In this document: positions 43,054 through 53,533 of the stretch, one piece after another
How positions within the stretch are numbered: position 1 is the stretch's first letter
Layout of the letters: each line of letters begins with the position of its first letter
Position numbers and translations under genes: made by a program
The notes under the pieces: model-generated
Told to the model about the DNA's origin: nothing
Seen by the model: the letters and a program-made list of their open reading frames with translations, nothing else
Database searches by the model: none
From: Amanita rubescens
Taxonomy: Eukaryota > Basidiomycota > Agaricomycetes > Agaricales > Amanitaceae
DNA: 56,039 nt
NCBI GenBank assembly: GCA_015039365.1
Contig: WION01000341.1
Location: forward strand, 1 to 56,039
Reading direction: 5' to 3'

Positions 43054-44960
43054 TCATAATCACCATGATCATCAGGAATTACCTCCTTTCTTTGCAATAT
43101 GTATGCTAAACCACATTGTCCAATAAAACAGTGGCCAAAGTAAGGGTCCACTTCCACAGATGAGCCTATCTTTCTCCTGTCACTCTGAAAATATTCCTTG
43201 ATAGATGCATGTGCAAATTGAACAGTTTCATCCACCATCTTGGTGACAAGACTTGAACAAATCTTGAGCACATCATCAGGATAATGCAACTTGGCATCAA
43301 CATCAAATTGTTGCCTTTCCACATCAAATTCTACAATTAGGGCCAAGTCCTCTATATGTATTGGCCTTTCAGAGAATGTAAGCCACAAAAGTAGCTTCAT
43401 GGCATTCTTTGCATCTGCTTCTTCAATCCTGGTCAGAATCTGGTCATATATGGAATTCAATGTGGTAGGGAGACCATTAAGCTTTTGTCCCAACATATTG
43501 TCACTTTTACTGCAATGTTTTAGTTCTTCCAATTGGCAGGCAACCCATTGAAACCTATGATAATCATTCCATAATCCAGCATCTGACAAGTGACAGGGCC
43601 ATACTCACATTCCTTTTCCCTTCTCCATAAGAGTCACTTTGATAAGTTCCTTGGCACTTGGATTCCATGTTTTAAGCTCAGTTGCAGAAAACAGCATATG
43701 ATCAATATAATTTCCAATGTCTTGGTTGACCAGCATGCAATTGAGATCCACTTCAGTGGGCATTAATTGGATCAGAGAGTTGACAATTGGCAATTCCTTT
43801 CTGCTTGTGACAAGAAGGTGGCAGCCTCTGATGCTCCATCCATTGACAAGTTTCACAAGGTCAAGAACTTCCTCCACATTGGCACATTCATCAATGAATA
43901 AGTAGACATCCTGAAATCCAGACAAGTAGGATCTCAACACTTCATATAAATCATAATCTGTTGGTTTTTGAAGCCCATTTTTGCATTTTTTGAATAGCTC
44001 CTGAAGTCCTGATTGGTTCTGGGGAGTCAAAAGGGTTAAAACTAATGAGCAAAGGAGACCTCTTGCAGTTCTTTTGTTGATGTCAGAAACATCACAAAAA
44101 AAGTAGGCTAAACTGGAAGATTTGCTGTCAGTTTGTTTTTCAATGGCTTGAATCAAGGTTGAACTTTGAAAGGTGTTAAATAGTAGCAAATGGAAATGTA
44201 ATAAGCTCACCAGAGAATATTTTTTCCTGAGCCAGCTACAGAATTGCTTAGTTGAAATACCGAAACCTGAAGTTGCACTTACAGATACCATAGATCCATA
44301 AAAATGAGTTATCTCTCTGTTTCCATTCCAAATAGGCAGGGCTGTTGAGAAGCCATGATCCAGTGTTGGACAAGTGGTTCTTAAGTGCATTGTTGAGATT
44401 GGTAGATGGATCAGGTGGTGCCAACCACTGCTTATACTTATCTATAGCACTGTTAGTGCAATATGCATGTAACTTATGGTGAAATTTACCAATGCTGATT
44501 CCAGTTTCATGGTTGGCTAATACCTGAGTCAGAGACACCATCAGAACATATTTATTTGTACACATACTAATGGATACCACATCTCGATTTGCTGTAATTA
44601 TAGTACACCCTTCCAAAATAACACCCTGGGCATGTTCCAAAATATGGACACTAGCAATATATTATGAGCAGGCAGAGTTTTTAAACTGGATGTGCATACC
44701 CATCATTTACAGTGGATGGAGATTGTCTAGTACTAAGATGTTTAATATTTGAAAATGGACTAAATTGGGGATCCATCACACCTGTGCTCCTGCCAAGTTG
44801 TGTTATTGCAATCCACTTCCATCATATCCCACTCCTGAGTGACAGCGGGCCGAGGCTGCGAATATATGTCATTCCTGTTCACCTTCTTCATCTTAGTCAT
44901 CGGAGTCTCAGCGGAAGCCTGGGAGTTGGCTGATAGTGCACGTTTCATGCGACCGCTCAT
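40701..44960 (-). CDS. NACHT-ankyrin (STAND, NLR-like) protein, copy 2, complete frame, 1293 aa
   Basis: Exons 44960-44782, 44732-44700, 44650-44568, 44441-44289, 44235-44211, 44163-43609 and 43554-40701 join in frame to 1294 codons. N-terminus: unknown segment (TRQSPSTVND, VHILEHAQGV), then SFLWIY before the P-loop exon. NACHT: Walker A reads AGSGKNIL, so the Thr/Ser that helps bind Mg is Asn; YFFCDVSDINKRTARGL follows; Walker B reads VYLFIDECANVEE where copy 1 has VYLFIDALDECANVEE, a three-residue loss. Sensor-like VTSRKELPIV is kept. Winged-helix-like region FQWVACQLEELKHC to WLTFSERPIHIEDLA, an Asp-rich insert, then about 20 ankyrin repeats (for example SALMAASFQGHKPIVELLLE). STAND proteins need ATP binding to switch, so this copy may be locked or act as a decoy. 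The frame itself has no stop, so it may be expressed. Confidence 0.88.
43010..43080. repeat. ATC trinucleotide microsatellite inside the NACHT-ankyrin gene
   Basis: ATC/ATT units run for about 40 bases, with a further CATGATCATCAGG stretch. On the coding strand this is an Asp-rich insert with a run of nine Asp in the linker before the ankyrin repeats. Copy 1 lacks it at the same place (PPDGNDTSAVRFE). Confidence 0.85.
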
Positions 44961-45229
44961 TGTGGGAGGATGCGTTAGCGAGAGACGAAGGAGCGGGAGG
45001 CAGTGCTTGGGCTATTTTGCTGCTGACGTGAGTTTTTTTCACACGTTCAGCGCGTCCCCGACGTACTAGCGGATTGACTCTCCCGGATCTGTGTACGGCG
45101 TACTAGTCGACGGCATCGGAAAATTAGCAGGAAAGGGCTCTGTGACAGCGCCTTGAAAAGAGATCCCTGAGCTCTCGCGTCATGGACACATGGTGGTGCT
45201 CTATTGGTACAACACCTTAGGCTCGCCCT

Positions 45230-47250
45230 AGTGGCTCAGGTGATCACGACCCCACTTGCAACGAGCATCATACGCAGAACCCGCCGTGCGATATGCTGCT
45301 CCCCGTCGTCACCCCGTTCGCATTAGGCTCGACTTCTATTTTCCTTGTGACGACCTGGCTCCCTTCCTACCAAATTATAGCTTCCTATACTCCGCATTTC
45401 CCATGACCGCAGCAGTCGTAGCGCCCCGTTTATTCAGTGCCAAGAGGTCGGACGAAAATTTTCATCGACGCCCTAATCGCCCGGTGTCTGGCTTCCCTTA
45501 CAAATGAGGAGAGAGGCCGTTTATCAGACATCTCGTATTTGACCATGACGTGGAGAGACTAGATAATGTTCGGACCCGCGCCAATGTGTTCGAGGTATGT
45601 TGGACTTTTTTCCTTCATCTATTCGCGTGGTGTTGATGACGTGGCTCTAGCGTAACTCCGTTGAAGAATAATCTCCCCACCGTTATTAATCCAAGTGCAC
45701 CTCTAGCTCCACTTGGTCCCGTCCGCCCAACGGATCGAGTAATAAAGCCCGTATATATCTCGAGTTGCCGGATCTGGCACATCGTCACAAGCCTCTTCTC
45801 CGTATCCATCCGTCTAGCCCCCCTCCTCTCTCTATGACCCATCCTCGATCGAGCTTTTGATATTTTTGGAAATTTATGGATGTGGAGACTGAACGTTTGT
45901 GGCGAACGTGGCATCAGAAGCAAACTCGACTACAACATACTAGCTGCGATATGTACTAAAACGTATCATCTGTCAGGCTCTGCTCATCGGGATTGGGATG
46001 TTGGGATGGCGGAGGTTTATTCTCGATAACGAAGCACCAGCTTGATGCTTCTCCGACTGTGAAGTTGGTGGATTAACTGAATGCGAGCCTTCATTTCTCC
46101 CCGGCTTTTCGACTTGGACGAGGACCAGAACGGACAATTTACACTTGGGACATCAGCAGAGCATCCCACAGAGTCAGACGGAGGAGCGTGCAGTGCGGGT
46201 GGCAATTTGGTACGGTGGCGTGTGTGCGAAATCGATATCGTGAGTTCAAACTTTCAATATAGCGACGCACCTGATGTTCTGATTATCGCACGGCAGGATC
46301 AATTTCCATATACTCTATATTTACCATTGTCCTTCAGCTCTGGAGCGCATATATGCAATTCCATCAATAGCAACGTTCAACAGTATTACTTACTCAGGAT
46401 CCCTTTCTCTTGGCATTGTTCCTCCTTTTCAACCCATACCTTCCTCACGGTCTGTCCTGTAAACCAAGACGGAAACTGAGGCCCAAATGCTACGAAGAAA
46501 GGGTCAAAAGGCCCGGCATTGTTCAGGCCCCTAACCATCAACTTCCCGGATTCTGAATCATTCTTGCAACTTCGCTCCCATTATATCCATGCCAGGCAGC
46601 GGCAGCTCCCTTGCCCCAGATTGCCCGACATCAGTCTACCTGGTCCGTGTACTTGTACCAGGCAGTATCGCACTGCAAAGCATGCACTTGATCCTCAGTA
46701 TTGTTCGTTTGTCCCTGGCTTTTTTCGACGTGTAAGAGGAGCACAACGAATGATAGAACGTGCAAGATACAGGTCTATTTGGGAGGCAGCGGAATATGTG
46801 TGGAAACGGACGAAAAAACGTTCAATTTAACTGGTTCAAGTTAGTGCCTGGAAGACGGCGGGTGACGTGTGCTAAGTGGGGAAGCTTGTATAAATTGATT
46901 GGGTTATGAAGAATGGCCGGCGGCGGTTAAGAAGCATAGTGTAATTGAACATGTTTTCGATGGAAAACATTAATGTATCCGACGGATTATGCTGAACGTG
47001 GCTCAGAAATATCGTTACGTGGAGTTGATCGCGTCAACGTCGACACGACTACAGCATCTCTTCGAAATCCACTTTACGCAGTGTTCGGTCGGCCCGGATC
47101 CCGATTCGCCGTTCCACGATCTCGTCGCAACCAATATAGGCGCGTCGTCGAGTCTCTAGTCACATCTTCGACTACCATCAAAAATAATCGTCGCGACATG
47201 CGCCAAAACCTCAACAGCACTGGGATTTCGGGATAGTGGCAGTTCTGTCT
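45230..47250 (+). repeat. R repeat, copy 3
   Basis: Closest relative of copy 1 (see 23500-24950). The left edge 45236-45306 is the reverse complement of 14968-15038. Contains MTAAVVAPRLFSAKR (45400), the donor GTATGTTGG (45596), RVIKPVYISS (45740), RLFDLDEDQNGQFTLG (46100-46150) and, near 46470, the start of the KTETEAQ block. At 47070-47150 a block resembles 38545-38615. Several frameshifts. Confidence 0.6.
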
Positions 47251-47259
47251 CGATAACAA

Positions 47260-48310
47260 AGCACCAACTTGATGCTTAATGCGAGCCTGGCGTGGTGATC
47301 CTTTGTCCCCGACGAGAGCCAGAATGGGCAATAAAAGCGCGGGATACGTTTATACTTGGGACATTGGCAGAGCATCTATGGAGTCAGACAGACGAATGTA
47401 CAGTACGGTTGGTGAGATGACGTGGACAAGGGTATAATGGCAGATTCGATATCGTGAGTTCATACTTTCGAATATCGACGCACCTGGTATTCTAATAACC
47501 TCATGGGATGATCAGTTTCGAGGTGCTCTATTTACCGATATCGCGCATATATGCATTGTGCAATTCGATCAATAGCAACGTTCAACGGTATAGTTTGCTC
47601 AGAATTCGTTTCTCACAGCATATATGCCCAGGATGGAAACTGAAGCCCAATACGAAAAAAAAAAACGGTCAAAAGCGTCCGACGGTGCGTAATGGACAGC
47701 ATTACTCGGGCCCTGCATATTTGGGCCAATCTGGGCTGCCGGGTACCCTGGCATGGATGGAATGGGAACGCTATAGACTACAGGAGGAATTACGAATCTG
47801 GGAACTCAATGGGTTGATTGCAACATCAGTCAAGTGCATTCACATCTCTACCTGGTCCCGTCTTCCAAACCAATCAAGTTCAAGCCAATCCCCGCTTATT
47901 CCATTGCACGTGTCTCAAGCTACTGGATCTTTCCCATATATGTCCGTGAAGCTCCATGCTTCATAACCTTGACAACATCCCTTTTCCGAATCTTCTACGG
48001 ACCCTTCGATGGTATCAGAGTGGATCTCAATGAGATCGCGTTTCGGATTTATAGACACGCTCTATGGCTCGAATGCGGGAACAAGCAGCGGTTCAGCCTT
48101 CCACCCTGCTCGTTTCACCAGCGGCCTGATGTGCACCTGTACCATGAGGCGGTACCGGGCCGCCTTTCTCATACGCGTTGTCTGTCTTTTTGACGTGTGA
48201 GAGGAGCGGTACAGATTATAGAACCGGAAATATGAAGTAGATGACGGCGAAACGGGGATTTCAATATAGTGAGTTCATTTTGATTTATAGTCATACAGGG
48301 TGTCCTAATT
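47260..48310 (+). repeat. R repeat, copy 4, 3' half only
   Basis: Bases about 47280-47500 match 46090-46330 and 37790-38010 in order (CCCCGACGAGAGCCAGAATG block, ACTTGGGACATTGGCAGAG block, GATATCGTGAGTTCA). At 47630 a METEAQYEK block recurs. The 152-codon frame at 47508-47966 runs across this junction but shows no domain. Confidence 0.5.
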
Positions 48311-48319
48311 GCCCGGCGG

Positions 48320-49200
48320 TGCGACTAGTTTCAATTTTGTCTCAATTTACCGCAAACATCGATACTGCCAAACCTCATTGGAAGGAACGATCAACAACAT
48401 TCAATCAAGTGAACTTCGTTACTAGCATCCCGTGGCTTCGCTTCTTCATCATCGAGCACCGAGTCTCACGCCCTACTCGCGGAGCCATGTATGCACGGCA
48501 TATGTATGGTCTGTATTTGCGAGCCACTTACATTATTACTTAACGTTCCGTCGGATCGATGAATCAATGCTTTCTGTCCCCGTGTTTTGACAACATGTTC
48601 AGTCAAACTACGCTTGTTAACTACCGCCGGCCAATCTTCATAACCCAATGAATTCTTACAAGCATCCCCAGCCCACCCATACTTCTCGTCACTCTCCGTC
48701 CTCCAAGTCAGCTAAAGGTTGGACCGAAGTCTGCAAGATTTGACATTTAGCGTGGAAGTCCGTCGTTTCTCGGCCCAGGTAACTGAATGGCTGAAGAGAC
48801 TACTCGGTCTGGCATAGATCGGAACGCGGGACCCTTTTCCAAGGAAGGCGATTGAGTGGGGAACTCTTGGTGACTGCGGTGGTCATGATGTCATGCGAGG
48901 GACTATGGGATCCGGTTTCAGCTTGAGAAGCCTGGATGGGACAGACGTGCTCCAAGTGAGGCTTGCGAGCAACTATCGCTGTCCTGGTCTGAGCAAAGAT
49001 GAATGCCCCTGCACACCCTCTTACTTGACATCTGAGCGTCCGCCTTTGCAAAGGAAAACCGAACCCTAACGTCCCGAATAACACCAATACCACCTGTGAT
49101 GGATGGCGTAGTTTCTCTAGTTCGGGCATTTAGTTTAGATCAAATTTGCACGATAATTTCATTTTGTTAGCGACACTACTCGTTACTAACATCAGAAAGC
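48320..49200. other. Intergenic, no gene seen
   Basis: About 880 bases. The leftward frame at 49129-48800 (109 codons) has no recognisable features or splice support. Nothing else found. Confidence 0.4.
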
Positions 49201-49302
49201 AAAACATGGTCCATATACTGCATGTCCATACAACACAAGACAAATCAAAAATTACAGTCCTTTGTCCATGGCAAGCGCCCTACCGAATCCCGACTACGCC
49301 TC

Positions 49303-50361
49303 CTAAGCCGGGATAGCACCCCAAGGAGCAACTCCGTAGAGGCCCTCTTGTACGGCAAAGGGCCAGCCAATATCATTGCCAATCTGGAAGTGAGGGTGCA
49401 CATGGAGATTATACTTCCAGGTCCTGTCCGTGACATAGACGAAATTGGCACAGCCGGCATTGAGCTCGACGGCGGCGATGACGCCGGCAGGTCCTCCAAA
49501 GTTTGTAGCATTTATGGCGACGACGATGTTGTGGGTAGGAGGGGTGAGATGGAATGAATAAGTCTGAGCGTGCGTCCAGTCCGCATGACTCCCGATGAGT
49601 TGACCGTTGATGTAAAGTGTATATGCGTTATCTGTGCTGATGACAATCGTGCCGCCGGTGGCTCGAACATTGCCGGGCAACGCGATGTCCTTGCGGAACG
49701 CGCGGCTTCCGATAGGCTTGCTTCCTCCGGCACCGCTAACTGGCTCTTTTGTCCAAATCCATTGTGAATTGGCGAGGGATAAGGGAGCGGGAGGGGGCGG
49801 CAAGGTGGGTGTATGCCAGGGCGGGGTGTTGGCGTTGCCCAACTCATGAGCGTGGGTCCAAATTCCAGCGCCATGCTTCATTGCGAGCCAGGTTCTGTCG
49901 GTCACGATCGTTTTGGTAGTCCCATCGGAATAAAATACCTCAATAGCGGCGAGCAATGCAGCTGGGTTGGGCGGGCCACCAGGAGCGTTAACAACCTGGG
50001 CAGTAAAGACGTTAACCTCCGGATTGAGGGCGACGCAGTATTCTTGAGCTACTGGCCAGTTATTACCCTGCCCGACAAAATGACCATTAACTGAGAGAGT
50101 ATAGTTATTATCCCCAGTAATGATAATTTCTGCGGAGACGGGGCGTCCGCCAGGATGAACATTGCCAAGGATGTAGCGGAATTCTCCAGTGGCGTCGGTG
50201 GGTTCTGTAGTAGCAGACTCGTACCAAATCCAATGGGAACTGCTGAAGTCTAGCGCGGCCGCGCGACAGATGAAGAGGGCAAGTAAAGCACCGAAAACTA
50301 AGACAATAAGTTAGACGATGGACTATGTGAGCAGATACGAGGTTGTACCTTTGAAAGCCAT
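49303..50361 (-). CDS. Secreted protein with two tandem lectin-like beta-sandwich domains, 335 aa
   Basis: Exons 50361-50349 and 50297-49303 give 336 codons in frame. N-terminal signal peptide: MAFKVFGALLALFICRAAAL, so the protein enters the secretory pathway. Two copies of one domain of about 130 residues follow. Domain 1: SSHWIWYESAT, EFRYILGNV, GDNNYTLSVNGHFVG, NWPVAQEYCVAL, TDRTWLAM. Domain 2: SQWIWTKEPVSG, AFRKDIALPGN, STDNAYTLYINGQLIGS, DWTHAQTYSFHL, TDRTWKYNL. A Pro-rich linker (TPTLPPPPAPL) joins them. The W.W, DN.YTLY.NG and TD.TW pattern is that of galactose-binding-like sandwiches, such as the N-terminal domain of alpha-L-rhamnosidases; there is no catalytic module, so I read it as a carbohydrate-binding or lectin-like protein. 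The sugar is unknown. Confidence 0.85.
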
Positions 50362-50396
50362 TGTTCGAGCTTAAATTCGAAGTCAAAATTGGGTAG

Positions 50397-50405
50397 CCTT
50401 ATATA
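50397..50405 (-). promoter_or_regulatory. TATA box of the lectin-like gene
   Basis: Reads TATATAAGG on the minus strand, about 36-44 bases upstream of the ATG at 50361. Such a short distance implies a very short 5' untranslated region. Confidence 0.55.
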
Positions 50406-50429
50406 CCCCAGTAGGAGTCCCAATTACGG

Positions 50430-52500
50430 TGTTATTTGAACGCCAGACGAGCAGTTGCCCATAACTAGTTATATGTTTCAGTGATCAGACCGTTAAAAAG
50501 GTTAGGTCAAACCTAATCAGCGATCATTGGCGATGGCGTTAAGTCGGTAAGTCAATCACAATGAAAAAGGGTCCATAAACCGGTGCTCCAGGCATCGTCT
50601 ACGGAACAGTTCGGTGTACCTGAAGTGCCCCAGGGTTTGCCGATGAACATGACTATGCCATGAGTCTAGAAAAGCTGACGCGTCTCAGAAGTCTGTGAGT
50701 TTTCTCCGCGGACTGGGCTGGATGGTGGCCTCTTTCTCTGGGTCACCATGTCCAACAAGTAAATCTGGGTTTCAAATTTCGTGCATTTACGTCGGTTCCG
50801 AGTCGCGTTGCAGGACAATTTGGGCATCAAACCAGATGGCCTTACGTGCGCCGCTAGGGACCATGTTCGAGTCAATTGCGGTATGATTTAAACGTGGGCC
50901 GAGGACGGGCGGCTCTTAACCGATCGAAGGGTTTCTTTTTGACAAGGCGCAATTGAAATCCGATATGTGGCGGTGAATGCCCAACAGGTCTCCACGTAGA
51001 GGGAATTCAAGTCTTTTTTATTTACAATGCAGTGACGCCAAGGCGAGAAGAGACCGAAACCTTGTTATAGGTGTAAGTTTATGTCATCGGAATGTAGTGG
51101 AGGTTGGGCCGTTGACCATTGCAACGGTATTAGGTCAATATGAAGAAGGGTCGTAACGCGCTGTGGAGCTTCCGTGTCTTCTTGTCATTCTCATGGGAAC
51201 CGATGAGTATCATAATTTTCGGATGCTGTGTCCGACACGCTGCAAATTATAACAATTTGGGAGTGACCGTGGTTGCTTGACGTTGATGGTGCGTCATCAC
51301 AGAACACAGGTTCAGAATACGAGGGGAAGAATAGTGTCATGCGGTCCATATGTAAACGCCGTTTTCGCTTCTTATCCAAGTCGTACGCCAGTACCACTTA
51401 TGTGTGCGCTGGTGTTCTGAAGCAAGTTAGGCAGGTGACTTTGTGGAAAGTTGGAGTCAACCGCGTTACCTCTGGACCACGTTCAATGGTTTGCGCTGAC
51501 CTTCAAGGGGCTTGGTAGGACATAGGTATTCATTTATGCAACTAACCGCGTTCCGATTCGAACGCGGAATGAGAATTTTGGGGTGTGGGCGACTGCAACA
51601 GGGTCCCATGCTTGCTGCATTGCGGGCTGTGGTTGATGTTCGATGCGATGAGTCAGATATATGCGGTGGCACTGCCTTCGGTCTGGTCTAGCCTGTGCAG
51701 GGTCATCAGACCCTTGAGCTCCCTTGGCCCTGGCTACGGCCGACTCGAGTCTGCATACAGAAACGGTTAGGTCATTCCGTGGCGTTCTAGAATGTCCAAC
51801 GTAACACGCCTCATACGGCCCGAGACCATCTCTGACTGATTTTCTTCCGTTAGTGTGGGAGTCACAGGACTCCTCGAGTCCTGGTAGGCGAGGCTGTAGA
51901 GTCATAAAAATCCTATCAGAAAAGAACGAGGAAAAGGAGAAGAAGGGGTCACCTCTCCTGAAATCACCATTCCCAGTCCCCCATTTCATCAGTTCCATTT
52001 TATAGGCTGTCCGCTAGCCCAGTCCCGTTAGAGATCGAATAAGTAAGTGTCTACATTTAAATGCTCGGTCAGTCAAATCGACGAAACAAAGCATCAGGAA
52101 CTTACCTTCTCAGCTATCCAAGAACGACACCTCTTCTCCCTGGGGTAGAATATTAAAACTGCTCAAATGTGAGTACCGATGATCAAGCGTCCAGCGCGTA
52201 TGGGCACTTCTTTCAAGTCGCCCGAGCGAATCTCAACGGGGAAGCCATACTGATACGGCTCCCGTACCCGCACCATTCCTGGCTATTTTTTTTCCAAAGA
52301 GAATGGCTCTTGAATCCTCGATTAGCCAAAACGAAGGATTGGACAGGCGGCGACTCACTTTGCTCCCGGGGAGTTGCCCTCAGCAAGCGACAGTTCCTTT
52401 AACCCTATAGTTCCTTCGCATTCGCCATTGGCGCAAGAAGAAACCAAACGGCTCTTGGAGCCGTTATCGGATTCGAATGCACGCTGTTTGTTATAAGGTT
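50430..52500. other. 2 kb without a supported gene
   Basis: The longest frame (51998-51534, minus, 154 codons) is Arg/Ser-rich with no domain and no partner exon. No repeat family of this window was recognised here. The region may hold a non-coding transcript or an unrecognised gene; I cannot support either. Confidence 0.4.
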
Positions 52501-52539
52501 CTGTGACCCCTGTCACACGCTTTGGCATGGTGTCCGAAC

Positions 52540-53089
52540 CTCAGCCGGTAAGGTATCGGCGTGCGCAACAGTGCCTATCGCGTCGCCGGCACCTGCAGAC
52601 CAGCCGACCACGATTATACCACCCGTTTTGCGATCAGCCGAGATGGGCGGGAGTTTCCCTTGTCAATCAATTTATGAATAAAGGTTCCCAATTCGAGACC
52701 TCGGTTACGATGCCAGCCGTCTTTCTGTTCTTTTGTCCCATTGACAAGCATATTAATAATATCCTCTTCATTGTATGGCATAGAACCGGGATAATTGCGT
52801 CGATTTAACGCGTACGCCTCTCTCGATAGCGACCTTCTGAACTTTTTTGAAGATCCCTATAAGGAGTAGGCCGGTCAGGAAGAAATCGCGAGAGAATAAG
52901 ATGAAGCGAACCGCTAGAGAAACCCAGAGTCCCATGAATTGCCACTATGGTGGAATACTGGGATTGGGATGGTGCGCCCGTGTCCGTGTACATAATCAGC
53001 GTTCCCGAGTCATTGACGATGATGGTGTCGTGACTCGTGAGCCATTGGGTTGTGGAATGGCGGCCAGTGAGGTCGTATTTTATGAACAA
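52540..53089 (-). pseudogene. Alpha/beta hydrolase paralog, 5' two-thirds only, dead
   Basis: Matches exons 1 and 2 of the gene at 678-1883. Reading leftward: HDTIIVNDSGTLIMYTDTG, STIVAIHGTLGFSSG, an intron, KKVQKVAIERGVR, then a frameshift, NYPGSMPYNEEDI, NGTKEQKDGWHRNR, and GGIIVVGWSAGAGDAIG with the nucleophile elbow. The similarity ends near 52540 at about residue 150 of the intact protein. A frameshift before the RR.YPGS block and the missing C-terminus make it a pseudogene. Its upstream flank (about 53110-53200) resembles 3340-3410. Confidence 0.8.
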
Positions 53090-53533
53090 AACAAATGAGG
53101 ATGCGTTAAATAATGAGTCCGAGTCGCTGACAATCGTAAATGATGCTGCATTATATTCAGTGATAGTTTATGCTTACTGCGTGACGGATTGTGTTATCGA
53201 CACAATGATATCCTTCCACCCGACTTGAACTTGGAGCTTGAGCGCTTGAGGCTTGAGCTGCTCATGGGATAGAGGCCGATAGAGATCGTGATGATGGTCA
53301 TGGAACAGCCCGTTGCCATCACAAAGTCCGGAACCGGATTGAACCCACAAATCATTCTAATCAGGAGCGGACAGGCACCGCCTTCGAGTTATGTTTTTCC
53401 AACTTTCCCATCAGCCAGTGCACGTTGAACTTGACCATTGTGTAAATTCTACTATTATATATTGTGAAATGACTATTATATACGTGCTATTAGGGTAGAC
53501 TATATAACAATGGTATCTTCAAACCACGAACTG

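Noticed and set aside
42929..43126. Poly-His frame on the plus strand
   Set aside because: By-product of the ATC microsatellite read on the non-coding strand.
47508..47966. 152-codon frame as a new gene
   Set aside because: It crosses the junction of repeat copy 4 with flanking sequence and matches no conserved block after the junction.
51534..51998. 154-codon leftward frame
   Set aside because: Arg/Ser-rich composition, no domain, no partner exon and no repeat match.
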